From JADJPO01 sp963724535 (GTDB lineage: Bacteria; Actinomycetota; Actinomycetes; Actinomycetales; Kineosporiaceae), in the NCBI GenBank assembly GCA_963724535.1, contig CAVRVD010000014.1, forward strand, positions 186,001 to 250,000: DNA of 64,000 nt. Direction: 5' to 3'. The notes beneath the pieces were generated by a model that saw only the letters and a list, made by a program, of their open reading frames with translations, made no database searches and was not told the origin of the DNA. Each line of letters begins with the position of its first letter. Position 1 is the stretch's first letter. Positions 50,406 through 59,024 of this stretch are shown here, in pieces. The position numbers and the translations under genes are program-made.

Positions 50406-51490
50406 GCGGATTCATTCCGCCCGCCAAGCCCCTCATCGGTGACGAGGAGCGGGCTGCCGTCGACCGGGTGCTGCGCAGCGGGATGCTGGCGCAGGGCCCG
50501 GAGGTCAAGGCCTTCGAGGAGGAGTTCGCCGCGCACTTCCGGCTCGACCGGGCCTGCGTCGCGGTCAGCTCCGGCACCTCGGGCCAGCACCTGGGTCTGC
50601 TCTCCAGCGGGGTGACGGCAGGCGACGAGGTCATCGTGCCCTCGTTCACCTTCGCCGCCACCGCGAACTCCGTCGCCCTGACCGGGGCCACCCCGGTGTT
50701 CGCCGACATCGAGCCGGACACCTTCTGCCTTGACCCGGCTGCGGTCGAGGCCGCGGTCACCGAGCGGACCGTCGGGATCATGCCTGTGCACCTGTACGGG
50801 CACCCGGCGGACATGCCGGGCCTGGAGGCCGTCGCCGCCCGGCACAACCTGCAGCTGTTCGAGGACGCCGCGCAGGCTCACGGCGCGTCACTGGGTGGCC
50901 GTCCGGTGGGCACCTTCGGGTCGTTCGCGATGTTCTCGCTGTACCCGACCAAGAACATGACCTCGGGGGAGGGCGGCATGGTCTCGGTGGCGAACGCCGA
51001 GATCGAGCATCTGATGCGGCTCTACCGCAATCAGGGCATGCAGGTCCAGTACCACAACGAGGTCGTGGGCTTCAACGCGCGGATGACCGACATCCACGCC
51101 GCGATCGGACGCGAACAGCTCAAGAAGGTGGACGGCTGGACCGCCAACCGTCAGGCGAACGCCGCGTTCCTGTCGGCCAACCTGCGCGGCGTGACCACGC
51201 CGCCGGTGGCCGCCGACGCCGTCCACGTCTACCACCAGTACACGATCCGGGTGCCCGAGGACCGCGACGGGTTCGCGAAGGTGCTGCGCGAGGAGTACGA
51301 GATCGGCTCCGGCATGTTCTACCCGGTGCCGAACCACCGCCTGAAGCCGTTCTCGGCGGCGGTGGACCTGCCGGCAACCGAGCGGGCCGCCCTGGAGTGC
51401 CTGTCGCTGCCGGTGCATCCATCGCTGACCACCAACGACCTGGAGCGGATCGTGACGGCCGTGAACGAACTCGCCGGAGCGGGGGCCTGA
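50402..51490 (+). CDS. wbpE: DegT/DnrJ/EryC1 aminotransferase (WbpE/WlbC type)
   Basis: A 362-residue PLP sugar aminotransferase. FIPPAKPLIGDEERAAVDRV, SSGTSGQHLGLLSSGVTAGD, VIVPSFTFAATANSV, VHLYGHPADM, FEDAAQAHGA and the PLP lysine in SLYPTKNMTSGEGGMV. With the neighbours it should aminate UDP-3-keto-GlcNAcA at C3 with glutamate. ATGA overlap with wbpD and a one-base overlap with the dehydrogenase gene. Confidence 0.9.
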   Translation: MSGFIPPAKPLIGDEERAAVDRVLRSGMLAQGPEVKAFEEEFAAHFRLDRACVAVSSGTSGQHLGLLSSGVTAGDEVIVPSFTFAATANSVALTGATPVFADIEPDTFCLDPAAVEAAVTERTVGIMPVHLYGHPADMPGLEAVAARHNLQLFEDAAQAHGASLGGRPVGTFGSFAMFSLYPTKNMTSGEGGMVSVANAEIEHLMRLYRNQGMQVQYHNEVVGFNARMTDIHAAIGREQLKKVDGWTANRQANAAFLSANLRGVTTPPVAADAVHVYHQYTIRVPEDRDGFAKVLREEYEIGSGMFYPVPNHRLKPFSAAVDLPATERAALECLSLPVHPSLTTNDLERIVTAVNELAGAGA

Positions 51491-52500
51491 TGTCTCGGGA
51501 GATGGCAATGCCCTTGCGAGCCGGTCTGATCGGGCTGGGCATGATGGGCCGGCACCATGCGCGCGTGCTGCGCAGTCTGGCCGACGTCGAGCTGGTGGCG
51601 GTGGCCGACCCGAACGGGGACCCGCACGGCGTGGCCGCCGGACTGCCGCTCCACTCCACCGTGGAGCAGCTCATCGAGCACGGCATCGACTACTGCATGG
51701 TCGCCGTCCCGACGGTGTTCCACGAGGACATCGGCCTGACCCTGGCCGCGGCCGGGGTGCACGCCATGGTCGAGAAGCCGCTCGCCCAGGATGTCGTGGC
51801 GTGCACCCGGCTCGCCGAGGCGTTCGAGAACGCGGGGCTGGTCGGAGCCGTCGGCCACATCGAACGGTTCAACCCGGCCCTGCAGAACCTGCGGTCGCGG
51901 CTCGCCCAGGGCGACCTCGGCAACGTCTACCAGGTGGTCACCCGCCGCCAGGGGCCGTTCCCGTCCCGGATCGCCGACGTCGGCGTCGTCAAGGACCTGG
52001 CCACCCACGACATCGACCTGACCGCTTGGGTCACCCAGCAGGAGTTCGCCTCGGTGGCCGCCCGGACCGCGTTCAAGAGCGGGCGCCAGCACGAGGACCT
52101 GGTCGCGGTGGTCGGTCAGCTCACCGACGGCACGGTGACCAGCCACTTGGTGAACTGGCTGTCGCCCATGAAGGAGCGGGTCACCATCGTCACCGGCGAG
52201 AAGGGCGCGTTTGTCGCCGACACCCTCACCGCCGACCTCACCTTCTTCGCCAACGGCCTGATCCCGACCACCTGGGACGAGATCGCCAGCTTCCGCGGCG
52301 TGGCCGAGGGCGACATGATCCGGTTCGCCTTCGCCAAGCCCGAGCCGCTGCGCACCGAGCACGAGGTGTTCCGCGACGCCGTCCTCGGCAAGAGCATGGA
52401 GATCGTCACGATGCGTCAGGGGCTGGCCACCGTCGCGGTCGCCGAGATGGTGCTCACCTCGGCCCGCGAGGGCCGGGTGGTCCTGGGGTCGCGCTCCTAG
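51490..52500 (+). CDS. wbpB: UDP-GlcNAcA 3-dehydrogenase, Gfo/Idh/MocA family (WbpB/WlbA type)
   Basis: A 336-residue oxidoreductase. NAD motif GLIGLGMMGRHHARVLRS, MVAVPTVFHEDIGL, the EKP motif in MVEKPLAQDV, and VGHIERFNPALQNLRSRL, which is typical of this subgroup. It should oxidise UDP-GlcNAcA at C3 to the 3-keto sugar used by WbpE. ATG 51490 overlaps the wbpE stop (TGATG). A decayed GT4 gene follows after the stop. Confidence 0.87.
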   Translation: MSREMAMPLRAGLIGLGMMGRHHARVLRSLADVELVAVADPNGDPHGVAAGLPLHSTVEQLIEHGIDYCMVAVPTVFHEDIGLTLAAAGVHAMVEKPLAQDVVACTRLAEAFENAGLVGAVGHIERFNPALQNLRSRLAQGDLGNVYQVVTRRQGPFPSRIADVGVVKDLATHDIDLTAWVTQQEFASVAARTAFKSGRQHEDLVAVVGQLTDGTVTSHLVNWLSPMKERVTIVTGEKGAFVADTLTADLTFFANGLIPTTWDEIASFRGVAEGDMIRFAFAKPEPLRTEHEVFRDAVLGKSMEIVTMRQGLATVAVAEMVLTSAREGRVVLGSRS

Positions 52501-52525
52501 CCAGAGCTACCGCCGCGAAAGGGGT

Positions 52526-52960
52526 GTGCGCGGTGGGGGTGTACGCGAGCAGGCCCGGCTCGGGCCACAGGACCCGCTGGAGGTCCACAGCGGGTCGATC
52601 AGCCGGGCCCGGGGGATCGAGACCCTTGTCGACGCGCTGGCACTGCTGCCCGGTGTGCACCTGGCGGTGGTCGTCGTCCCGTACCCGCATCCGATGGCCC
52701 CCGAGCTGCACTCCCGCGCCGCCGACCTGGGTGCGGTGTTCACCGCCGCTGACGCCCCGACCTGCCCGGGCGGTGCGCGCCGTCCTGGACCGCCACGTCC
52801 GGTGACCGACGCCGCGGCCACCCGGCGACGTGCCGCGCTGGTCGAGCGCTACTCCTGGCAGCTGCAGGAGCGGGCCCTACGGGACCGCTACCGAGAGGTC
52901 GTCGCCTCGGCGCCACGCAGTGCGGCGAGCACTCGGCTGGCGGCGCGGCCGTCGCCGTAG
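52526..52960 (+). pseudogene. Decayed GT4 glycosyltransferase
   Basis: The frame encodes SGSISRARGIETLVDALALL, PGVHLAVVVVPYPHPMAPEL and then, after an abrupt junction, RRRAALVERYSWQLQERALR and DRYREVV. These match two separate parts of the intact GT4 at 54150 (YGGAVSRARGIEVLVDALPH... and ALRRTYSWQGQEAALREVYA). The N-terminal domain and about 100 residues of the C-terminal domain are missing. The end overlaps the convergent wecB/wbpI gene. It looks like an internally deleted duplicate, with no full activity expected. Confidence 0.8.
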
Positions 52961-53997
52961 GGGGTGCCCCGAGATGCGGACGGCGCGGGCCGGGCCGCCG
53001 CGCCGGCCAGCCGGGTCAGGTCGGGGTCGAGCAGGTTCCAGCCGCCGGCCAGGGTCTCCGGCCACTCGGTCTCGGCGCGCAGCGTGGTGCACGGCACGCC
53101 GTGCAGGAACGCCTCCTTCTGCAGACCCCCGGAGTCGGTGACCACCCCCGCCGCGCCCAGGACGGCGCGGACCAGCTGCGGGTAGGGCAGCGGGTCGGTC
53201 ACCGTCAGCAGACCGACGGACCGAACCGGGTCGAGCCCGAACCGCTCGATCCGGGCGCGCAGCCGTGGGTGGGCCAGCAGCAGCACCTGCACCGGCACCG
53301 CGGCCAGGGCGTCGAGGATCGCCGCCAGCCGCTGCGGGTCGTCGGTGTTGTCGGCCCGGTGGATGGTGGCCACCACGTACCGGGCCGCCGCGTCGACGCC
53401 GTCCGGCAGCGCCACCGGCCGGTTCCGGACCGCGTCGGCGACCAACAGGCCCACATCGGCCATGACGTCCCCGACCAGGCGGGACCGCTTGGCCAGCCCC
53501 TCGGCGGCGAGATGGTCCATCGCCACGCGGGTGGGGGCCAGCAGCAGGTCGGCGGCGTGGTCGGTGAGGACCCGGTTGTGCTCCTCGGGCATCCGCCGGT
53601 TGAAGGAGCGCAGCCCCGCCTCCAGGTGGGCCAACGGCAGGTGCAGCTTCACCGCCGACAGCGCCGCGGCCAGGGTCGAGTTCGTGTCGCCGTAGACCAG
53701 CACCCAGTCCGGACGGCGCTCGGCCAGCACGTCGTCCAGCGCGGCGAGCATCGCCCCGGTCTGCACCCCGTGCCGTCCGGAGGTCGCCGGGTCGACGCCC
53801 AGGTGCACGTCGGGGTCGGGGATGGCCAGGTCGGCGAAGAAGGTGTGCGACATCAGCCGGTCGTAGTGCTGGCCGGTGTGCACGATGACGTGCTCGAGGT
53901 CACCCTCGACCTCTCGGGCGCGGGCCAGCTCGGCGGCGACCGGGGCCAGCTTGACGAACTGGGGTCGGGCGCCGACGACACTGAGTACCCTCATCAC
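52888..53997 (-). CDS. wbpI: Non-hydrolysing UDP-GlcNAc(3NAcA) 2-epimerase (WecB/WbpI type)
   Basis: A 369-residue epimerase. VLSVVGARPQFVKLAPVAAE at the start, VHTGQHYDRLMSHTFFADL, VYGDTNSTLAAALSAVKL, HLEAGLRSFNRRMPEEHNRV, TIHRADNTDD and TDSGGLQKEAFLHGVPCTTL. Family members invert C2 of UDP-GlcNAc (WecB) or of UDP-GlcNAc3NAcA (WbpI). With WbpB, E and D next door the second activity is likely, but WecB activity cannot be excluded. GTG 53997 or ATG 53994 may start it. It is on the opposite strand from its partners. Confidence 0.85.
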   Translation of the reverse strand: MMRVLSVVGARPQFVKLAPVAAELARAREVEGDLEHVIVHTGQHYDRLMSHTFFADLAIPDPDVHLGVDPATSGRHGVQTGAMLAALDDVLAERRPDWVLVYGDTNSTLAAALSAVKLHLPLAHLEAGLRSFNRRMPEEHNRVLTDHAADLLLAPTRVAMDHLAAEGLAKRSRLVGDVMADVGLLVADAVRNRPVALPDGVDAAARYVVATIHRADNTDDPQRLAAILDALAAVPVQVLLLAHPRLRARIERFGLDPVRSVGLLTVTDPLPYPQLVRAVLGAAGVVTDSGGLQKEAFLHGVPCTTLRAETEWPETLAGGWNLLDPDLTRLAGAAARPAPSASRGTPYGDGRAASRVLAALRGAEATTSR

Positions 53998-54137
53998 CTC
54001 CCACCGCGCATCGCGCGCCCCTCACCGGCGGCCTTCCGCACTGCGTGCCCATCTGTCCCTGGCGTTATCCACCCTAGTCACACCGAGATACCACCTTCGT
54101 ACGTTCCGTATTGCACTGAGGTGCCGTCCGGGTGCAC

Positions 54138-54143
54138 TACCGT
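54138..54143 (+). promoter_or_regulatory. -10 box of a leaderless promoter (TACCGT)
   Basis: TACCGT, six bases, then GTG 54150. It favours GTG 54150 over the upstream in-frame GTG 54132. It probably drives the whole run 54150-63661. Confidence 0.45.
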
Positions 54144-54149
54144 GGAATT

Positions 54150-55991
54150 GTGTCAGTTCCCGGGGCGACGACCAGTGTGTCGCGCCCACCCCGGGTGGTC
54201 CTGTTCCGGGCCAACTCGATGGACTCTGACTCCCGGGCCAAGAAGACCTCGCTGACCCTGGCCAGGCTCGGCTACGAGGTGTACGCATTGTCCGCCGAGG
54301 AACCCGGCTCGAAGGTCGGCGTGCGGATGCTGGGCGACCCCGCCGACCCTGACGGACCCCGGGTCACCGTGCTCCCGGTCCCCATCGGCAGTTCCCACCG
54401 TGACGTCCACCGGCACCGGCTGGCCGCCCGGCGCCGACGCCAGTTCCGGTTCATCGACTGGACCACCCAGGACGAGTACGTCACCCGGGTCCGGGAGCTG
54501 CGCACCGCGGTCCGGGCCGCCCGTCGCGCCGCCGTCGGTGCGCTGCGTCCGGACGACGCCCAGGAGCAGGCGGGCGCGCGGGCACCGGGCACCGGGCGCA
54601 CCAGCCGCACCCAGGCCGGTCAGACGGGCACACCCGGCCGCCGTCCGGTACAGGCCGGCTACTGGGCCGTCCGCTACGCCCTGGCCCGGCTGCGGCTGAC
54701 GCTGCGGATGCTGCGCTGGCGGGCGCAGTGGACGGTCAACGTCTCCCACCGCCTCGCCTGGCGGCGCTGGGACGCCGCGCGGCAGCGGCGCAGCCTGCTG
54801 GCGACCACCCGCGGCACGTTGCCGGAGCTGGAGGACTACGCCGCCGCCTTCGCTGCGGTCCTGGACGAGCTGGAGCCGGACATCATCCACGCCCACCACC
54901 CGCTGGTGCTGGGCACCGCGGTGCGCGCCGCGCGGCGTCGCCGGGCCGCGGGGCATCGGTGCCTGGTCGTCTACGACGCTCGGGAGGACTTCCTGGGCAT
55001 CCCCCAGCAGGAGCAGGGACACTGGCGCCGACACAGCGCACTGGTCCGGGAGGAGGCGCGGAACATCGGTGCCGCCGACGCTGTCCTGACCGTCTCCGAG
55101 CCGATCACCGAGACCCTGGCCGGGCGCTACCGGCTGGCCCGCCGTCCCGCTCTGGTGCTCAACGTGCCGGTCGACGACCCGCGGATCCGGCCTGGGGCCG
55201 TCGATGGGCCGACGGTGCGCGAGGCCGCCGGGCTGGCCGCCGGCATGCCGCTGCTGGTCTACGGCGGCGCGGTCAGCCGGGCCCGCGGCATCGAGGTGCT
55301 CGTCGACGCGCTTCCACACCTGCCCGGTGTGCACGCGGCCGTGATCGCCGTCCCGCACCCGCACCCGCTGGCCGTCGAGCTGACCGCGCGAGCGGTGTCC
55401 CTCGAGGTCGGCGACCGGCTGCACTTCTGCCCGCCGGTCGACCAGGACCACCTGCTGCACTACCTGTCCGGGGCGGACGTCGCCGTGATGCCGCTGCGCA
55501 CCGGGTCGGCGAACATCGAGCAGGCCCTGCCGAACAAGCTGTTCGAGAACCTGCACGCCGGGCTGACCATGGTCACCAGCGATGCGCGGCTGATGGCGGC
55601 GTTCGTGCGCGAGCATGACCTGGGTGAGGTGTTCTCCTTCCACGGCCCCGACGGCGGCGCGGCGGACCTGGCCGCGGCCGCCCGGCGGGCTCTGGCCAAC
55701 CCCCGCGACAGCCACGGCGAGCACTGGGAGGCGTTGCGGCGCACCTACTCCTGGCAGGGTCAGGAGGCGGCTCTGCGCGAGGTCTACGCCGCCCTGGTGC
55801 CCCCGCCGCGGCCGCACGGCATCGACGACCCCACGTTCTGCTCCCTGACCCTGCGGCCGGCGTCGGTCTCGTTGCCGCCCGCGGGGTGGGTCCCGACGGC
55901 CGCGTTGGACGGCGTGCAGCAGCCCGCGGCGGCTACGGTGGTCTCGCCCGCGCGTGGGACGCGCGAAGTCGTAGAGGAAAGGTCCACGTGA
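54150..55991 (+). CDS. GT4 glycosyltransferase with large N-terminal insertion
   Basis: A 613-residue protein. It starts RVVLFRANSMDSDSRAKKTS. A long basic, helical insertion (about 75-225) separates the first strands from DIIHAHHPLVLGTAVRAARR and LVVYDAREDF. The donor half has LLVYGGAVSRARGIEVLVDA, LPNKLFENLHAGLTMVTSDA and ends RRTYSWQGQEAALREVYAAL. The insertion resembles the one in the first GT of the 59021 protein. The decayed gene at 52526 is a paralog. It overlaps the dehydrogenase gene by GTGA. Confidence 0.84.
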   Translation: MSVPGATTSVSRPPRVVLFRANSMDSDSRAKKTSLTLARLGYEVYALSAEEPGSKVGVRMLGDPADPDGPRVTVLPVPIGSSHRDVHRHRLAARRRRQFRFIDWTTQDEYVTRVRELRTAVRAARRAAVGALRPDDAQEQAGARAPGTGRTSRTQAGQTGTPGRRPVQAGYWAVRYALARLRLTLRMLRWRAQWTVNVSHRLAWRRWDAARQRRSLLATTRGTLPELEDYAAAFAAVLDELEPDIIHAHHPLVLGTAVRAARRRRAAGHRCLVVYDAREDFLGIPQQEQGHWRRHSALVREEARNIGAADAVLTVSEPITETLAGRYRLARRPALVLNVPVDDPRIRPGAVDGPTVREAAGLAAGMPLLVYGGAVSRARGIEVLVDALPHLPGVHAAVIAVPHPHPLAVELTARAVSLEVGDRLHFCPPVDQDHLLHYLSGADVAVMPLRTGSANIEQALPNKLFENLHAGLTMVTSDARLMAAFVREHDLGEVFSFHGPDGGAADLAAAARRALANPRDSHGEHWEALRRTYSWQGQEAALREVYAALVPPPRPHGIDDPTFCSLTLRPASVSLPPAGWVPTAALDGVQQPAAATVVSPARGTREVVEERST

Positions 55992-57289
55992 ACATCACCG
56001 TCGTCGCCCTCGGCAAGATCGGTCTGCCGCTGGCGGTGCAGTTCGCCAAGCGCGGTCATACCGTGTTCGGCGCCGATGTCAACGAGGCCATGGTCGAGAC
56101 GGTCGGCAAGGGCGTCGCACCCTTCCCCGGTGAGGCACACCTGGAGGACTACCTCGCCGACGTGGTCCCCGGGGACAGCGCCACCGGCCGGCTGGAGGCG
56201 ACCACCGACACCACCGGCGCGGTCCGGCGCAGCGAGGCGGTGGTGGTCGTCGTCCCGCTGTTCGTCGACGCCGCCGGCGTGCCCGACTTCGCCGCCATGG
56301 ACGCCGCGACCGCGGCCATCGCGGCCGGGCTGCAGCCGGGCACCCTGGTCTCCTACGAGACCACCCTGCCGGTCGGCACCACCCGTACCCGGTTCGGTCC
56401 GGCCCTGCAGGCCGGCAGCGGGCTGACCGTCAGCAAGGACTTCCAGCTCGTGTTCTCCCCGGAGCGGGTGTTCACCGGACGCGTCTTCGCCGACCTGCGC
56501 AAGTACCCCAAGCTGGTCGGCGGCGTCGACGCCGAGAGCGGCAAGCGCGGCCAGGCCTTCTACGAGTCCGTGCTCACCTTCGACGAGCGCGCCGACCTGG
56601 CCCGACCGAACGGGGTGTGGGACCTCGGCAGTGCCGAGGCGGCCGAGCTGGCCAAGCTCGCCGAGACGACCTACCGCGACGTGAACATCGGCCTGGCGAA
56701 CCAGTTCGCCCGCTTCGCTGCGGCCAACGGCATCGACATCCACCAGGTGATCGAGGCCAGCAACAGCCAGCCGTTCAGCCACATCCACCGTCCCGGGATG
56801 GCCGTCGGCGGGCACTGCATCCCGGTGTACCCACGGCTGTACCTGTGGGGCGACCCGGACGCCACCGTGGTCCGTGCCGCCCGGGAGGCCAACGCGGACA
56901 TGCCGCTGTACACCGTCGGGCTGCTCGAGGGTGCGCACGGCGACCTGAGCGGCCAGCGGGTGCTGGTGCTGGGCGCCTCCTACCGCGGCGGGGTCAAGGA
57001 GACCGCGTTCAGCGGGGTGTTCACGACGGTGACGGCGCTGCGCGAGCGCGGCGCCGACGTCATGGTCACCGACCCGATGTTCACCGCCGAGGAGCTCGAG
57101 CAGCTCGGCCTGCCGTCCTACCCGGAGGGCTGCGCGGTGGACGCGGCGGTGCTGCACACCGACCACGCTGCCTTCCGTCAGCTCACCTGCACCGACCTAC
57201 CCGGGGTCCGCACCGTGGTCGACGGGCGCGGGGTGCTGGACCCTGCCGCGTGGCCGGGTGTCACCCTGCGGGTCCTCGGCCGAGGGTGA
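55988..57289 (+). CDS. wbpA: UDP-N-acetylhexosamine 6-dehydrogenase (WbpA/WecC type)
   Basis: A 433-residue nucleotide-sugar dehydrogenase. NITVVALGKIGLPLAVQFAK at the N-terminus, SYETTLPVGTTRTRF, FSPERVFTGRVFADL, LAKLAETTYRDVNIGLANQF, the catalytic Cys in MAVGGHCIPVYPRLYLW and GASYRGGVKETAFSG. It should oxidise UDP-GlcNAc to UDP-GlcNAcA, the first step toward UDP-Man(2NAc3NAc)A, or UDP-ManNAc to UDP-ManNAcA. GTG 55988 overlaps the GT4 stop; GAGGAAAGG precedes it. Confidence 0.88.
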   Translation: MNITVVALGKIGLPLAVQFAKRGHTVFGADVNEAMVETVGKGVAPFPGEAHLEDYLADVVPGDSATGRLEATTDTTGAVRRSEAVVVVVPLFVDAAGVPDFAAMDAATAAIAAGLQPGTLVSYETTLPVGTTRTRFGPALQAGSGLTVSKDFQLVFSPERVFTGRVFADLRKYPKLVGGVDAESGKRGQAFYESVLTFDERADLARPNGVWDLGSAEAAELAKLAETTYRDVNIGLANQFARFAAANGIDIHQVIEASNSQPFSHIHRPGMAVGGHCIPVYPRLYLWGDPDATVVRAAREANADMPLYTVGLLEGAHGDLSGQRVLVLGASYRGGVKETAFSGVFTTVTALRERGADVMVTDPMFTAEELEQLGLPSYPEGCAVDAAVLHTDHAAFRQLTCTDLPGVRTVVDGRGVLDPAAWPGVTLRVLGRG

Positions 57290-57293
57290 GGCC

Positions 57294-59024
57294 ATGCCGC
57301 AGCGGTACCCGCTGACCGTCGCCACCCCCTGGTACCCGACCGGCTACAACCGGATGGCCGGCTCGTTCGTGGCCGAGCACGCCGCCCTGGCCTCGGGCAT
57401 AGACGGCATCGGGTCCGGCGGCGTCCACGTGGTGCACGGTCTGGAATGGCCCGGTGGCAGCGGAGCGGCGGTGAAGGCGCTCCGGCCGGCCTTCGACGCG
57501 GTGCTCGACGCCCTGCGCACCGGTGGCGGCACCCGGGTCGCCGGCGTGGCCGGACCCGTCGACCGGGTGCCGGTCTTCACCGTCGGCGGCGCGGACTGGG
57601 GCGAGCGCGGCGAGGCGCTGGTCCGCGACGTCCGACGGGTGGTCGGTGAGCTGGACTCACCGGTGGTGCACGGCCACGTCGGCTACCTCGGCGGCCTGCT
57701 GGCCACCCGGCTCGCCCCGGCCGGGGCGAAGGTGTTCGCCACCGAGCACTCCACGGCGCTGCGTGACGTGCTCGCCCAGCCGGCTGCCCGCGACCACTAC
57801 GCCGAGCTCGTCGACCGCGCCGAGGCAGTGTTCTGCGTCAGCGCCCTGCTGCGCGAGCAGATCCTCGAGCGAGTGGCCGACCCGCACGGTCGGGTGCAGG
57901 TGTTGCCCAACCCGGTTGACTTCACCGGCGCGCCGCGCCGCTCGCGCCTGCCCGAGCACCTGTCCCGGTGGGTGTTCGTCGGGGGGCTCACCGAGCGCAA
58001 GGGCGTGCGCCGGCTGGTCCGGGCGTTCACCGTGGCCGCTCAGGCCGACCCCGAGGTCAGCCTGACCATGTTCGGCAGTGGGGCCCTGGCCGACGAGCTT
58101 GCCGAGATCGCCCGCCGCGCCGGCGTCGCGGACCGGCTGCACCTGCCCGGGGTGGTCCGTCACCGCGAGCTGCTCGCCGCCCTGCCCGGCTACGACCTGC
58201 TCGTCGCTCCGAGCACCTACGAGACCTTCCACCTGGCCGTGCCCGAGGCGGTGGCTGCCGGCCTGCCGGTCATCGTCACCCGCAGCGGGGGCCCGCAGGA
58301 GGCTCTGGCCGGGGTCGAGGACCGGGTCGGCGCGTTCATCGACGTGAACGAGGACCCGGACGAGGTGGTCGAGGCCTGGAGGTCGGTGTCCGCCCGGCTG
58401 GCCGACCTCGACCTGGACGGTGCCCGCGTCGAGCTCGACGCGCGGTACGGGCGGGCGGCCATCGTCGCCCGGCTGGCACGGGCCTACGGTCTGCCGGCCG
58501 CCACGGCCGGTGATCATCTGCCGCCGCAGTCGGTCGCCGAACCGGTACGCCGGGTGGTCGTCGTGTCCGTGTCCGGCTGGCGGCGCTACCACGTCGAGGC
58601 CGAGCTGGACGCCGCGCGCCGGCTGCGGGTGCCGACCGCTGTGGTCTCCGCGGACGAGCGCATCGTCGCCCAGGCCACCGGACTGCCGGTGGTCGCCCCC
58701 AAGGCGGTGGACGTCGCGGGTGTCCGCCCGGTCACCGAACCGGCTGCCACCACCGCCCGACGGGCGGTCAAGCAGCTGCTTCGGCGAGGCGGAGCGGCTG
58801 CCGGCCTGCGCGCGGAACCAGCTGCACCGCAACCTGTTCGGATGGCGGCGCTGGACGGTGACTTCCTGGCCAGCGCCACATTGGTGATCGGCGACTGCCA
58901 GTCCATGCCGCTGGTCCGGGCGATGCTGGACGCGCACCCGACACTGCGGCCGGTGGTGGAGCTGGACCGGATCGGACCGCTGGCCCCCCCGCCGGACAGC
59001 GAGGCCGCCGAGGCGAGACGGTGA
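57294..59024 (+). CDS. GT4 glycosyltransferase with C-terminal half-GT partner domain
   Basis: A 576-residue protein. The GT4 part (about 1-400) has VATPWYPTGYNRMAGSFVAE, HGHVGYLGGLLATRLA, WVFVGGLTERKGVRRLVRAF and YETFHLAVPEAVAAGLPVIV. The C-terminal module begins at RRVVVVSVSGWRRYHVEAEL (about 418), has a basic RRAVKQLLRRGG and then LVIGDCQSMPLVRAMLDAHP, the partner-family block. The layout is the same as the protein at 37096. ATG 57294, five bases after the dehydrogenase stop. It overlaps the next gene by GTGA. Confidence 0.84.
   Translation: MPQRYPLTVATPWYPTGYNRMAGSFVAEHAALASGIDGIGSGGVHVVHGLEWPGGSGAAVKALRPAFDAVLDALRTGGGTRVAGVAGPVDRVPVFTVGGADWGERGEALVRDVRRVVGELDSPVVHGHVGYLGGLLATRLAPAGAKVFATEHSTALRDVLAQPAARDHYAELVDRAEAVFCVSALLREQILERVADPHGRVQVLPNPVDFTGAPRRSRLPEHLSRWVFVGGLTERKGVRRLVRAFTVAAQADPEVSLTMFGSGALADELAEIARRAGVADRLHLPGVVRHRELLAALPGYDLLVAPSTYETFHLAVPEAVAAGLPVIVTRSGGPQEALAGVEDRVGAFIDVNEDPDEVVEAWRSVSARLADLDLDGARVELDARYGRAAIVARLARAYGLPAATAGDHLPPQSVAEPVRRVVVVSVSGWRRYHVEAELDAARRLRVPTAVVSADERIVAQATGLPVVAPKAVDVAGVRPVTEPAATTARRAVKQLLRRGGAAAGLRAEPAAPQPVRMAALDGDFLASATLVIGDCQSMPLVRAMLDAHPTLRPVVELDRIGPLAPPPDSEAAEARR

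Noticed and set aside
52526..52960. An intact small gene after wbpB
   Set aside because: Its two homologous blocks are far apart in the intact GT4 paralog, so it is an internally deleted remnant.
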